A stretch of DNA of 64,000 nt, taken from the NCBI RefSeq assembly GCF_000429305.1, contig NZ_AUBP01000010.1:62001-126000 (forward strand), in the 5' to 3' direction. This document shows positions 25,834-35,080 of this stretch, piece by piece. The notes beneath the pieces were generated by a model. It was given only the letters and a program-made list of their open reading frames with translations, was not told where the DNA came from and ran no database searches. Within the stretch, counting starts at the first letter, position 1, and every line of letters begins with the position of its first letter. This stretch comes from Desulfovibrio inopinatus DSM 10711 (GTDB lineage: Bacteria; Desulfobacterota; Desulfovibrionia; Desulfovibrionales; Desulfovibrionaceae). A program made the translations under genes and the position numbers.

Positions 25834-26817
25834 ATGGATGTCTCTGCTATAGGTGTGGTCCGATCCAGCCTCAAAGATGTAGCGGTTGCTCCGAAAAATG
25901 AATTTGAAGGCGCTCCGATGGCGACTATCGAACTCAAGACGCCTTACCTGGCGGGGCTTGACGGGGTGCAACCGGGGACTGAGATTATCGTTTTAACGTG
26001 GCTTCATCAGGCGGATCGGAATGTACTGGCCGTGCATCCTCGGGGTGACGCTTCGCGAGAAAAACGAGGTGTCTTCTCCACGCGTTCTCCCGATAGACCA
26101 AATCCCATAGGTATTCATCGCGTTGCCGTGTTGGGGCTTGATGGTGGACGCCTTACCGTCTCGAACCTGGAAGCTATTGATGGGACACCCGTTATCGACA
26201 TCAAGTGCATTCGTGACAGAAATCGTGAACAAGCGTTTGCGGCGGGGATTGCGCCAAACGACGGCAATGCACTTATTGAAGCCGGCCGATTGGCTTGGCA
26301 ACGTGGTTTGGTAGCCGGCTTTAACGGGAATTTGAGTTTGCGTCAGGCCAATACCTGTATCATTACGGCCTCGGGTTGTGCCAAAGGCCATTTAAAGCCT
26401 TCCGATCTTGTTGCACTGGATATCGATTCAGGAAACGTGATTGGTGGAACGGCGAAGGCATCGACGGAAACCGGCTTACATCTTGAAATATATCGTCGGC
26501 AACCGGAGGCACATGCCATCGTGCATTGTCATCCGCCGCATCTTTTATCGTTGTCACTCTTGCAAACAGCGTCGCCACTGTTGTCTCCTCCTCTTTACGA
26601 AGCAGATGTTTTTCGTAATATGCTTACGCAAGTTCCAGCGATTACACCGGGAACGCAAGAGTTGGCTGATGCGGCTGGTGATGCGGCAACACGAACACGA
26701 GCGGTGTTTTTACGCCGCCATGGATTGGTCTGCTGGGGAACGTCACTTATTGAAGCCCTGGGCCTTACGGAAGAAATGGAATCCCTTGCTCGTATTCAAC
26801 TCCTTATGAGAGGATAA
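25834..26817 (+). CDS. Fused TrmO (tRNA m6t6A methyltransferase) and class II aldolase protein
   Basis: A 327-residue two-domain protein. Residues 1-~135 are TrmO/YaeB, which methylates t6A37 of tRNA-Thr: VSAIGVVRSS, and the diagnostic FSTRSPDRPNPIGIHRV at about 81-97. Residues ~143-327 are a class II aldolase/adducin domain: LVAGFNGNLSLR, ITASGCAKGHLKPSDLV, zinc ligands His231 and His233 in HCHPPHLLSL, and a third His in RRHGLVCWG. Fuculose-1-phosphate aldolase-type enzymes share this pattern. The join is seamless in one frame, with no internal stop or start with a ribosome site. GGAG precedes the ATG at 25834; an upstream ATG at 25813 is less likely. The combination has no obvious single pathway. 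Confidence 0.88.
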   Translation: MDVSAIGVVRSSLKDVAVAPKNEFEGAPMATIELKTPYLAGLDGVQPGTEIIVLTWLHQADRNVLAVHPRGDASREKRGVFSTRSPDRPNPIGIHRVAVLGLDGGRLTVSNLEAIDGTPVIDIKCIRDRNREQAFAAGIAPNDGNALIEAGRLAWQRGLVAGFNGNLSLRQANTCIITASGCAKGHLKPSDLVALDIDSGNVIGGTAKASTETGLHLEIYRRQPEAHAIVHCHPPHLLSLSLLQTASPLLSPPLYEADVFRNMLTQVPAITPGTQELADAAGDAATRTRAVFLRRHGLVCWGTSLIEALGLTEEMESLARIQLLMRG

Positions 26818-26921
26818 CCTCCTTTAATTGGAGGGAATTGGACCCACGGGGTTGCAAGAGAGATGTGAAATAAAGTACAAGGCAATTCGCCCGTTCGCTA
26901 ACACGCAAAAAGGAGTCCGAG

Positions 26922-27179
26922 ATGGCCAAAGAAAATGTCCAGAAAATGATGGGTGTCATGGGTTCGGTGTTCGCCCACACCGGCAAGATCACGAAAGAAG
27001 ACGCCATGGAACTCTCCGGTCTGACCCCGGAAGAATTTGAACAAGTGTATCTCAAAGCCGGTAAAGTTGCCGAGAAGATCTATGACGGCAAAGAACACAA
27101 ATACGACCAGATCTTCAATCATCTCTCCGAAGAAATGAGCGAATACATGAAGAAGATCAGTGGATACGGTATTGCCTAA
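26922..27179 (+). CDS. Small acidic helical protein, function unknown
   Basis: An 85-residue protein, MAKENVQKMMGVMGSVFAHT at the start, then GKITKEDAMELSGLTPEEFE and a Lys/Glu-rich C-terminus ending KKISGYGIA. It is predicted mostly alpha-helical, soluble and with no Cys. The AAAAAGGAG site and a very strong terminator directly downstream suggest an abundantly expressed single gene. The LTPEEFEQVYLKAGKVAEK segment looks like a helix-turn-helix-type bundle, but I recognise no family. Confidence 0.7.
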   Translation: MAKENVQKMMGVMGSVFAHTGKITKEDAMELSGLTPEEFEQVYLKAGKVAEKIYDGKEHKYDQIFNHLSEEMSEYMKKISGYGIA

Positions 27180-27229
27180 TCGCATATTTCGTGTCGAGGG
27201 AGAAATTCTCCCGGCAAACCAGACGCTGT

Positions 27230-27268
27230 AAAATCGGCCGCCGTGTAACCCACGGCGGCCGATTTTTT
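27230..27268 (+). terminator. Strong terminator after the 85-residue protein gene
   Basis: AAAATCGGCCGCCGTG pairs perfectly with CACGGCGGCCGATTTT across TAACC and continues into a T tract (TTTTTTATATG). Confidence 0.92.
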
Positions 27269-27389
27269 ATATGAACGAGATAATATTTTATTGTGAAGAC
27301 CGGCCTTGCCGGAAGAATTTTACCTATGATAAAGTGGGAATTATATTCAAAAAGCATGACACATACACTGCAAGGGACAGTATACTATC

Positions 27390-28640
27390 ATGAAACGATC
27401 TCTCTTCGGTATTCTTATCGCTCTCATTGTGGTTGGTGTAGCTGCGGCATGGTTTGGTGGTGCTTTTGTCACCGATCGCATTACGCCAGAAAAAAAATCC
27501 GATTTCAAAACGCATAATTCGGAACCGGCAGCGGTGGCATTTGCCGTCAAAACACCGGTAACCCAATGGTATGAAGCTGTGGGTGTTGTTCGTCCAAAGC
27601 TGGAAACGAGTATAGAGTCGCAAGTACAAGCGACGATTCTCGATGTGCTTGTTCGGCCAGGAGATACCGTGACCTCCGGAGCTCCACTTATCATTTTGGA
27701 TAGCCGACAGCTCAATGCACGTCTTGAGCAGGCGCAAGAAGCCGTTGCTTCGGCCAAAAGCGCCAAGGCCCAGGCAACCCAAGCTATAAGCGCTGCCCAG
27801 GCTCGGTATGATCAGACCAAAGCCGACTATGGGCGTATGAGCACACTCGTCAAGTCAGGGGCGGTGACGGCGCAGGAAGTCGACAAAGCCCGTTCTGATT
27901 TCCTGCAAGCACAAGCAGCACTTGCTCAGGCCAGAGATGGCGTGGACATGGCGGATGCCAAAGTGCGTCAGGCTGAAAAATCTGCGTTGGATGCGAAAAT
28001 ATCGCTTGATTATGCCGTTATGAAAGCCCCGGAAGATTCACAAATCGTGAAACGTCTTGCCGAACCTGGTGATCTTGCTTTTCCGGGGAAAGCACTGCTT
28101 GTTCTCCAGACCGGATCAAGTCTTCGGTTGGAAGCTGCTGTACGGGAAGGACTCATTGCGAAAGCCCGTGTCGGCGAACGCTTTCCGGTAACAATAGAAG
28201 CACTGGCCGATACCGAAGGTGGAGGCAAGACCACGGCCGTTATTGAAGAGGTCGTCCCGTTCGCTGATCCCAAAACGCGGACATTTCTTGTAAAAGTCGG
28301 TCTTCCCGCTCTGGATGGAGCATATCCCGGCATGTTTGGCCGGTTGTTTATTCCTTTGGGAAAACGCGACGCCGTTCTTGTTCCTGCCAAGGCATTACGT
28401 CGTATCGGACAGCTCGATATGGTCCGCGTGAAGGAAGGGGATACCTGGCGTGATGTTGCTGTACGTACAGGGAAGACACGAGACAATATGGTTGAGATTG
28501 TATCTGGACTCAATGGGGGCGAAGAGTTGGCCCTCTTCGATACGGCCTCTCCTGAATCGGCCTCACCAGGCGATGGAGCGCAAACGGCATCGCCACAGAC
28601 CACGACTGAGACGGCCGAACCGGCCAAGGAGGCACAGTAG
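27390..28640 (+). CDS. RND efflux periplasmic adaptor (membrane fusion protein)
   Basis: A 416-residue HlyD/AcrA-type adaptor. The N-terminal helix (SLFGILIALIVVGVAAAW) anchors it; the biotinyl-lipoyl half-motif VQATILDVLVRPGDTVTSGA is followed by a long coiled-coil hairpin at about 105-210 (Ala/Gln/Lys-rich, ARLEQAQEAVASAKSAKAQ), then the second lipoyl half (VMKAPEDSQIVKRLAEPGD) and a beta-barrel domain. The C-terminus is a Pro/Ser/Thr/Ala tail. It would link the RND pump encoded four bases downstream to an outer-membrane channel, which is not in this window. Confidence 0.93.
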   Translation: MKRSLFGILIALIVVGVAAAWFGGAFVTDRITPEKKSDFKTHNSEPAAVAFAVKTPVTQWYEAVGVVRPKLETSIESQVQATILDVLVRPGDTVTSGAPLIILDSRQLNARLEQAQEAVASAKSAKAQATQAISAAQARYDQTKADYGRMSTLVKSGAVTAQEVDKARSDFLQAQAALAQARDGVDMADAKVRQAEKSALDAKISLDYAVMKAPEDSQIVKRLAEPGDLAFPGKALLVLQTGSSLRLEAAVREGLIAKARVGERFPVTIEALADTEGGGKTTAVIEEVVPFADPKTRTFLVKVGLPALDGAYPGMFGRLFIPLGKRDAVLVPAKALRRIGQLDMVRVKEGDTWRDVAVRTGKTRDNMVEIVSGLNGGEELALFDTASPESASPGDGAQTASPQTTTETAEPAKEAQ

Positions 28641-28643
28641 GTC

Positions 28644-31600
28644 ATGGCCGATCATGCCGAAGACCCTCGCGGGTTTATTGCCGGTATTGTCCGAGCGTTT
28701 TTAGAACCGCGTCTCTCCATTGTTTTTTTACTGCTGGCGCTGGGGCTTGGCACGTCGGCTCTTATCTTGACGCCGCGAGAGGAAGAACCTCAAATCGTCG
28801 TACCGTTGGCCGATGTCGTGGTGAGTGCTCCCGGAGCGAATGCGGCAGAAGTCGAGCGACTTGTTGTCACTCCGCTGGAACGCCTGCTGTGGCAAATTGA
28901 TGGTGTCGAATACGTATACAGCGCGGCACGCCCTGATGCGGCTGTCGTCACCGTACGCTTCAAAGTCGGTGAAAATCGCGAGGATTCCATCCTCAAGGTG
29001 CACAATGCCATTATGATGCATCTCGACATTGTGCCACCTATTGTTTCCAATTGGTTCGTCAAACCGGTTGAGATTGATGACGTGCCTATTGTGGCATTTA
29101 CCCTTTCCTCGACGCGCTATAGCGGCTTCGAGCTGCGTCGTATGGCAGAAGAACTGTATGCACGCTTGAGTGAAACCGAAGATATTTCCCGGCTCTATCT
29201 GATTGGAGGGCAATCGCGAGAAGTGCGTGTCGAAATCGATCCGGATCGTTTGACTGGATATGGATTGACCGTCGCTGCGGTTATTGATGCCGTCGAAAGC
29301 GCGGACATGGCCGTTCGTGCCGGGAATGCCTTTGTTGACAATGCAAGTTTATCGGTCGTTGCCAATTCCTTTTTAGCGTCGGCGGACGAAGTTGGAGACA
29401 TCGTTGTCGGGGTGAACGACAGTCGTCCTATACATCTTTCCGATATTGCAGAAATCATAGACGGACCAGCCGAACCGACGACGTATAGTCGTGTAGGAAT
29501 ATCCAATCGTCTTGCCGCTGCTATTCAAGCCGACCATCCTGGCCCGGCATCGGCGGTCACACTCGCTTTGGCCAAAAAGAAAGGGACCAATGCCGTCACC
29601 GTCGCCGATACGATTCTTGCCCGATTGCACGATTTTCAATCGAGCGTTTTGCCGGATGATGTTGATGTGACGGTGATTCGCAACCAGGGACAGACAGCAC
29701 AAGCCAAAGTGACAGAACTATTGGCTTCGCTCGCGTTCGCCCTGGTGACGGTGATCGCGCTTCTTGCTGTGACCATGGGGTGGCGTGAAGCTCTTGTTGT
29801 TGCTGTGGCGGTTCCCGTCAGCTTTTCCTTGGCGCTGTTTGTGAATATGCTTTTTGGCTACACCATAAACCGCGTGACCCTGTTCGCGCTTATCCTCTCG
29901 CTCGGCTTGGTGGTGGACGACCCCATTATCAATGTCGACAATATTCAGCGTCATATTTTGGCTGGCCGCCTTCCGCCTCGTCGCGCGACACAATATGCCG
30001 TGGCCGAAGTGCTGCCTCCGGTTATAATGTCGACATTGACGATCATCGTGTCGTTTCTGCCTCTTTTTTTCATTAGCGGCATGATGGGGCCATATATGGC
30101 ACCGATGGCGGCAAACGTTCCGTTGACGGTCAGTTTTTCCACCGTGTGCGCGTTGACGATTGTTCCGTGGTTGGCGTGTACTTTACTGAAGGGCAAAGCC
30201 CCGAAACCGGGCACGGCTTCCGAAGCGACCGATGTTTTCAAGGAGCCGGCATTCATTGGGGCCGTCTATCGTCGAATTACCGGCCCTTTTCTTGAGTCTC
30301 GGTTCCTTCGTTACGGCCTCGTTGTATTGGTGCTGCTTCTCCTGGCTGGCTCGGCTTTGCTGGCGGTGACTCGTCAAGTCCCTCTGAAAATGCTGCCGTT
30401 CGACAATAAAAACGAGTTTCAAATTGTCATCGACATGCCTGAAGGCACAACGCTCGAAACCACCAATAGAGTTGTTTCCGCCTTTGAAACATACCTTCAG
30501 ACCGTTCCGGAAGTCGAAAATTATGCTTCCTACGTGGGAACATCGTCGCCAATGGATTTTAACGGTATGGTGCGACAGTATTATTTCCGCAAAGCACCGC
30601 ATCAAGCCGATATTCGGGTCAATTTGGTTGAGAAAGATCGTCGTACCATGCAGTCGCACGGTATTGTGTTGCGGCTTCGACGCGACCTCGAAGGGATAGC
30701 CAAGAAGTATGGAGCCGCACTCAAACTTGTTGAATCCCCCCCCGGACCCCCTGTTGTGTCGACCATTGTTGCCGAAGTATACGGCGCACCGGATACTCCG
30801 CTCGAACTTTTAGAGGCCGCGGCCGTCAGAGTACGGGGGATATTCCAAAACGAACCGTTTGTTGTCGATGTTGATGATTCGATGCAGGCGCCAACGGAGC
30901 GTATTGATTTTCTCCTTGATCGTGAAAAAGCGGCACTTCATGGTGTTGATGCAAAAGATATTACTGCGGCGCTCAAGATGGCTGTGGGAGGAGAAATTCC
31001 TGCAACGGTCCATGAACGCGATGAGCGTGTACCGTTGTCTGTCAAAGTGATTCTCCCGTTGTCAAAGCGCACATCGGCTGCAGATATCTCTCGTCTTCCC
31101 ATCAACACGGATGATGGTCAGATTGTTCCTCTCGCCGAATTGGGAAAGTTTTCCAAACATGCAGAAGACCAGCCCATCTTGCATAAAAATATGCGAAGAG
31201 TGGTCTATGTATTCGGTGAAATGGCCGGTCGGGCTCCTGGTGAGGCCATTCTTGATATGCAGGCCACGCTTGCGGCGGATCCTCTTCCGGACGATATACG
31301 TGTTGAATGGGCTGGTGAAGGCGAATGGAAGATAACACTTGATGTGTTTCGCGATCTTGGGATTGCTTTTGGCGCAGCAATGGGAGGAATTTATATTCTC
31401 CTCGTGATCGAAACGGCATCGTTTTTCATGCCGTTGTTGCTCATGACAGCTATTCCGCTGACCCTCATCGGGATTCTTCCTGGATTTTGGTTGCTGAATC
31501 TCTTTTTTGCCGGTTCCATCGATGGGTTTGCCGACCCCATTTTTTTTACGGCAACAAGCATGATCGGTATGATTGCTTTAGGTGGAATCGTCATCAGAAA

Positions 31601-31856
31601 TTCGCTTGTGCTCATCAATTTCGTTGATGATGCCATGGCGCACGGTCTTGCGCTGAAGGAAGCTGTTCTTCGTAGCGGGGCGATTCGATTGCGGCCGATT
31701 GTGTTGACCGCCTTAACAACTGCCCTTGGGGCCTGGCCGATTACTCTTGACCCGATTTTTTCGGGATTGGCTTGGGCGTTGATTTTTGGCCTCGTCGCAT
31801 CCACGCTGTTTTCTCTCGTCATTATTCCCGTTGCCTACTACGGATTACGGAAATAG
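28644..31856 (+). CDS. RND family efflux permease
   Basis: A 1070-residue inner-membrane proton-driven exporter of the resistance-nodulation-division superfamily. It has the usual duplicated layout: helix 1 (SIVFLLLALGLGTSALIL), a large periplasmic loop with porter domain, helices 2-6 with the proton-relay Asp pair in LGLVVDDPIINVDNIQ, and then the repeat in the C-terminal half (GMIALGGIVIRNSLVLINF, VLTALTTALGAWPI). AAGGAGG lies in the end of the adaptor gene. The relay motif and sequence are closest to HAE1-type drug/organic pumps rather than heavy-metal CusA types (inference). A terminator follows at 31886. Confidence 0.93.
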   Translation: MADHAEDPRGFIAGIVRAFLEPRLSIVFLLLALGLGTSALILTPREEEPQIVVPLADVVVSAPGANAAEVERLVVTPLERLLWQIDGVEYVYSAARPDAAVVTVRFKVGENREDSILKVHNAIMMHLDIVPPIVSNWFVKPVEIDDVPIVAFTLSSTRYSGFELRRMAEELYARLSETEDISRLYLIGGQSREVRVEIDPDRLTGYGLTVAAVIDAVESADMAVRAGNAFVDNASLSVVANSFLASADEVGDIVVGVNDSRPIHLSDIAEIIDGPAEPTTYSRVGISNRLAAAIQADHPGPASAVTLALAKKKGTNAVTVADTILARLHDFQSSVLPDDVDVTVIRNQGQTAQAKVTELLASLAFALVTVIALLAVTMGWREALVVAVAVPVSFSLALFVNMLFGYTINRVTLFALILSLGLVVDDPIINVDNIQRHILAGRLPPRRATQYAVAEVLPPVIMSTLTIIVSFLPLFFISGMMGPYMAPMAANVPLTVSFSTVCALTIVPWLACTLLKGKAPKPGTASEATDVFKEPAFIGAVYRRITGPFLESRFLRYGLVVLVLLLLAGSALLAVTRQVPLKMLPFDNKNEFQIVIDMPEGTTLETTNRVVSAFETYLQTVPEVENYASYVGTSSPMDFNGMVRQYYFRKAPHQADIRVNLVEKDRRTMQSHGIVLRLRRDLEGIAKKYGAALKLVESPPGPPVVSTIVAEVYGAPDTPLELLEAAAVRVRGIFQNEPFVVDVDDSMQAPTERIDFLLDREKAALHGVDAKDITAALKMAVGGEIPATVHERDERVPLSVKVILPLSKRTSAADISRLPINTDDGQIVPLAELGKFSKHAEDQPILHKNMRRVVYVFGEMAGRAPGEAILDMQATLAADPLPDDIRVEWAGEGEWKITLDVFRDLGIAFGAAMGGIYILLVIETASFFMPLLLMTAIPLTLIGILPGFWLLNLFFAGSIDGFADPIFFTATSMIGMIALGGIVIRNSLVLINFVDDAMAHGLALKEAVLRSGAIRLRPIVLTALTTALGAWPITLDPIFSGLAWALIFGLVASTLFSLVIIPVAYYGLRK

Positions 31857-31885
31857 ACGAACATAGCGTGAGACTCTTCGAAAGA

Positions 31886-31919
31886 GAGGGGGAGTCAATC
31901 GTGCTTCTCCTCTTTTTTT
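31886..31919 (+). terminator. Terminator after the RND operon
   Basis: GAGGGGGAG (31886-31894) pairs with CTTCTCCTC (31904-31912), including two G-U pairs, and is followed by seven Ts. Confidence 0.75.
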
Positions 31920-32214
31920 GACTCTTCATTTCTTGCGCAGACGTATCGTCTGTGTGTCTCCATGAAAATCCGTGACTTTTGTTTCTTGTTCGTTTTTTTG
32001 TGCAAAACCTTCATCTTCCATGACATAGAACCTAAAGTACGTTAGGCAGGTAGGAAGGTGTGATGTGGAGCCACAGAATACTCGTGCCTTGTGCGTGAAA
32101 TACGACGTGGTAATGGTATCTCATGAACAAGATTTCAGGATGAACGGATATCGGGAGGCGGAAAAGGAGTGCTCTCTTTTTTCTCGCACCCGTTCACCGT
32201 TGGAGACAAAATAC
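31920..32214 (+). other. Intergenic leader region upstream of the flavin disulfide reductase
   Basis: These ~295 bases are T-rich near 31980-32010 and contain a small GCAGAC/GTCTGT inverted repeat near 31938. The reading frame of the following gene stays open from 32065, but without a family match or suitable ribosome site. I see no separate gene. Confidence 0.4.
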
Positions 32215-33684
32215 ATGAACCAATTCGACTATGACATCGGTATTATTGGTGGTGGGTCGGCGGGATTGACTGTGGCTGCTGGAGCTGCACAGTTTGGAGC
32301 CAAAACAGTGCTTATTGAACGAGAGCCCCGGCTTGGTGGTGATTGTCTCCATTATGGGTGTGTTCCTAGTAAAACGTTGATTAAAGCATCTCGCGTCTAT
32401 CATGTGATGAAGCAAGGACCGCAATTTGGTCTTCCTTCGGTTGATCCTGGGCCGGTTGACTTTGCTCTGATTCGAAAACACATCGAAAGAGTAATCGCCG
32501 ATATTCAGCCCCACGATTCCCCTGAACGATTTTGCAAGTTGGGCGCGGCCGTTGAATTCGGATCGGCAACGTTTGTCGATGACCATGTTGTCGATACGGG
32601 AGAAAAACGCATTTCCGCGAAACATTGGGTGGTTGCTTCTGGATCTTCACCGGCAATTCCTCCTATTCCCGGCTTGAATGAGGTGGGGTATCTCACCAAT
32701 AAAGATATTTTTTATTTGGACCATCTTCCGAAATCATTGGTTATTTTGGGAGCCGGTCCGATTGCCGTGGAAATGGGACAGGCGTTTTGCCGTCTTGGGT
32801 CCAAAGTAACGATGATTCAACGCAGTGCTCAGATTTTGAGTCGAGAAGATCGAGATATGGCCATCTTGGTCTGCGAACGACTTCGGCAAGATGGTGTTGA
32901 TATCGTACTCGAAGCAAAGGTTGAATCCGTCGAAAATGGACCGCAAGGACGTGTTGTACATGTTATTTTGCCAGGTGGTGAGAAACGGTCCATTCAGACA
33001 GAATCCATTTTGGTTGCTCTAGGGCGAGCTGCCAATATCCATGATATGGGGTTGGAGAACGCCGGAGTTGAAACAACAAGTCATGGTATTGTTGTCAACA
33101 ATCGCATGCGCACAAGTTCTAAGCATATTTATGCCTGTGGCGATGTCACTGGGGCTTATCAGTTTACCCATGCGGCAGGATATGAGGGCGGTGTGGCGTT
33201 GACCAATATCATTTTCAAGTTACCGCGGAAGGTGGATTATACTCGGCTTCCGTGGTGTACCTATAGTGAACCGGAACTGGCTTCGATCGGTGTCAATGAG
33301 CTACGGGCAAAACAGGCCGGCTTGGAGTATGCCGTCTGGACCGAACCGTTCTCCGGAAATGATCGGGCACGGGCGGAGGGGGAAACCGAAGGCTTCATCA
33401 AAATGTTGGTGGATAAGAAAGAAAAGCCTATCGGCGTACAGATTGTCGGCGCGCATGCCGGAGATCTGCTGTCGGAATGGGTCGCTGTTATGGGAGGAAA
33501 GGTCTCACTCTCCACATTAGCTGGTGCCGTTCACCCCTATCCGACATGGGCTGAAATCAATAAACGGGTGGCTGGAAATCTTCTCAGTCGGAAAATTTTT
33601 TCTGATACGGTGAAGAAAGGGCTCAAGTTTGTCTTCAGTCTCAAAGGGCGCGCTTGCATCGCTCCTGAAGAGACTTCAGAATAA
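32215..33684 (+). CDS. Pyridine nucleotide-disulfide oxidoreductase (mercuric reductase/lipoamide dehydrogenase-like)
   Basis: A 489-residue FAD flavoenzyme. The FAD-binding motif is IGIIGGGSAGLTVAAGAAQ; the redox-active disulfide lies in GGDCLHYGCVPSKTLI; the NAD(P) motif is LVILGAGPIAVEMGQAF; IYACGDVTGAYQFTHAAGYE and the C-terminal dimerisation domain with GAVHPYPTWAEIN (His-Pro-Y) complete the family set. The usual C-terminal His-x4-Glu pair of lipoamide dehydrogenases is replaced by HPYPTWAE, as in many uncharacterised mercuric reductase-like enzymes; no N-terminal HMA domain or C-terminal Cys pair is present, so mercury reduction is unlikely. GGAG precedes the ATG at 32215; the longer start at 32065 is rejected. 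Confidence 0.88.
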   Translation: MNQFDYDIGIIGGGSAGLTVAAGAAQFGAKTVLIEREPRLGGDCLHYGCVPSKTLIKASRVYHVMKQGPQFGLPSVDPGPVDFALIRKHIERVIADIQPHDSPERFCKLGAAVEFGSATFVDDHVVDTGEKRISAKHWVVASGSSPAIPPIPGLNEVGYLTNKDIFYLDHLPKSLVILGAGPIAVEMGQAFCRLGSKVTMIQRSAQILSREDRDMAILVCERLRQDGVDIVLEAKVESVENGPQGRVVHVILPGGEKRSIQTESILVALGRAANIHDMGLENAGVETTSHGIVVNNRMRTSSKHIYACGDVTGAYQFTHAAGYEGGVALTNIIFKLPRKVDYTRLPWCTYSEPELASIGVNELRAKQAGLEYAVWTEPFSGNDRARAEGETEGFIKMLVDKKEKPIGVQIVGAHAGDLLSEWVAVMGGKVSLSTLAGAVHPYPTWAEINKRVAGNLLSRKIFSDTVKKGLKFVFSLKGRACIAPEETSE

Positions 33685-33708
33685 CCATCTGTTTTCAGAA
33701 ATGAAAGA

Positions 33709-33746
33709 AAAGCGCGGGGACCGATTCGGTTCTCCGCGCTTTATTT
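33709..33746. terminator. Stem-loop terminator between convergent genes
   Basis: AAAGCGCGGGGA pairs with TCTCCGCGCTTT around CCGATTCGGT, followed by ATTTACG on the plus strand and by TTTCTTTCATTT on the minus strand, so it may serve both directions. Confidence 0.82.
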
Positions 33747-33824
33747 ACGTGGAGCAGAAAACAAGGACATGAAACGTACATATTTTCGTCTTCGAGCTTT
33801 CTCCAAATCTGTCTCATGACATTT

Positions 33825-34136
33825 TTAGACTTCATTGGCACCGTGGAGCAAGACACGGTGGTCCTTGATGACAATGACACGGTCTCCGTTCATGTCTTCA
33901 AATACGGCATAGTCGCTACCATCAAAATCAAGACCGACATCGGCGAGTAAACGGCAGGTATCTTCTTTTTCGAGAGATTTGTCTGACCATTGCGAACCAA
34001 AATCGCCCGCAACTCGTTTTTTGAGCAACGTTTCATGTTCAACATAGTGAGCATCAAGTAAATTGTCACGAAAAGAGGCGATAACGAGACCAGACCCTTC
34101 TGTTATAATAGATTCGATAAGAATATCCAATGTCAT
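33825..34136 (-). CDS. Hypothetical protein, 103 residues
   Basis: Starts MTLDILIESIITEGSGLVIA and is acidic overall, with segments DTCRLLADVGLDFDGSDYAV and FEDMNGDRVIVIKDHRVLLH. No signal peptide, membrane helix or Cys pair is seen apart from one Cys. I recognise no family. The ATG at 34136 has AAAGAGA upstream; the frame extends further to 34229, but that part looks non-coding. A palindrome at 34217-34233, about 80 bases upstream, may be its operator. It converges on the flavoenzyme gene. Confidence 0.6.
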   Translation of the reverse strand: MTLDILIESIITEGSGLVIASFRDNLLDAHYVEHETLLKKRVAGDFGSQWSDKSLEKEDTCRLLADVGLDFDGSDYAVFEDMNGDRVIVIKDHRVLLHGANEV

Positions 34137-34216
34137 GACGATATCTCTTTGTCTATAGTGTTGAGGTGACGAAGTAAGATAACATTTCATTAATGAGAAG
34201 TGCTGCGATGTCAATA

Positions 34217-34233
34217 GAAAGTGAATCACTTTC
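34217..34233. promoter_or_regulatory. Operator-like palindrome
   Basis: GAAAGTGA-A-TCACTTTC is a perfect inverted repeat with 8-base arms and a one-base centre, lying in the gap between two leftward small genes. The size and symmetry fit a binding site for a dimeric repressor. Confidence 0.45.
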
Positions 34234-34311
34234 TAAGGATGAATCCATGCATTCTTCGTTGTTTATTATCATTTTTTTGTCAACGACGACGTTACTGCAT
34301 TCAGTTTGATG

Positions 34312-34512
34312 CTACGAAGCGTGGTGTTTTTCGGTAGAGTTCGGAATGTTTTGTTTCTTGAACCGGAGCGATTTTGGATGTGTAGGCCTTAAGAAAAGAA
34401 GATATCGGTCGATAAGACAATCATGGTTCACCTCGTACCAATGTTCGATCTGCTGCTCCAAGGACGGACTCAGGCGATACTTTTTGTTTTGACGGTACAC
34501 AAAAAGGCGCAT
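34312..34512 (-). CDS. Small hypothetical basic protein, 66 residues
   Basis: Starts MRLFVYRQNKKYRLSPSLEQ, then IEHWYEVNHDCLIDRYLLFL and a basic tail. GAGG lies five bases before the ATG. It is divergent from the gene at 34540 with only ~27 bases between starts, so their regulatory regions would overlap. There is no recognised family, and codon use alone does not decide; it may be spurious. Confidence 0.4.
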   Translation of the reverse strand: MRLFVYRQNKKYRLSPSLEQQIEHWYEVNHDCLIDRYLLFLRPTHPKSLRFKKQNIPNSTEKHHAS

Positions 34513-34539
34513 TTTGCCTCGCGTTAAATGGAGTCGTCC

Positions 34540-35019
34540 ATGATTGATGCCATCACCACATCCAATGCGCTGTTAGCCTATCAGCGACAACAGGCCCCTA
34601 CATACACGCGCTCGGTCGAAGCAGATACCGCAGAATCGTTACAAAAAGCCAAAGTTGTGACACGTTCTTTCGGGCTGAAGCTCGGGAAGTTCGGTATCGA
34701 TTATACCACGCGTGATGTGGAACTTCCCAACAGTGTTGAACAAAATAAATCTGGCCTGTCCGGTGACGCCTCTTCTGATAACCAGAAAAGTGGGCTGTCT
34801 CGTTATGAATCCTTCGAGTCGTTTTTAGAAGCCGCCTCGCTCCGCAACCAACTTTATCAAAGTTCGGCTGATACGGATCCGAAGAGTGAAAGTATGCGCT
34901 CCGGGGGAGGACATTCTGCACTGAGGAAACGGCTCGGTCTTGCTGCATATTCCAATTCGATCGAGACGTTTGATTTTGATAACCGTGGCGGTAAAAGTGT
35001 TCTTTTAGCAGTTGCATAG
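34540..35019 (+). CDS. Hypothetical protein, 159 residues
   Basis: Starts MIDAITTSNALLAYQRQQAP and is polar, Ser-rich and predicted to be largely disordered, with basic RKRLGLAAYSNS near the end and FDFDNRGGKSVLLAVA at the C-terminus. No signal peptide, helix or known motif is seen. The ATG at 34540 has GGAG six bases upstream; the ATG at 34528 is the alternative and contains that site. It ends 61 bases before the potassium transporter gene on the same strand, with no terminator seen in between. Confidence 0.6.
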   Translation: MIDAITTSNALLAYQRQQAPTYTRSVEADTAESLQKAKVVTRSFGLKLGKFGIDYTTRDVELPNSVEQNKSGLSGDASSDNQKSGLSRYESFESFLEAASLRNQLYQSSADTDPKSESMRSGGGHSALRKRLGLAAYSNSIETFDFDNRGGKSVLLAVA

Positions 35020-35080
35020 CCCTTTGGAGGGCGCTTCATGGTCTGGACGTTTTTCATGATGAGGCGTAAAGCGTCGTTCC

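Noticed and set aside
27197-27211. Palindrome GGGAGAAATTCTCCC
   Set aside because: It lies just after the small helical-protein gene and before its strong terminator; most likely part of the 3' end rather than an operator.
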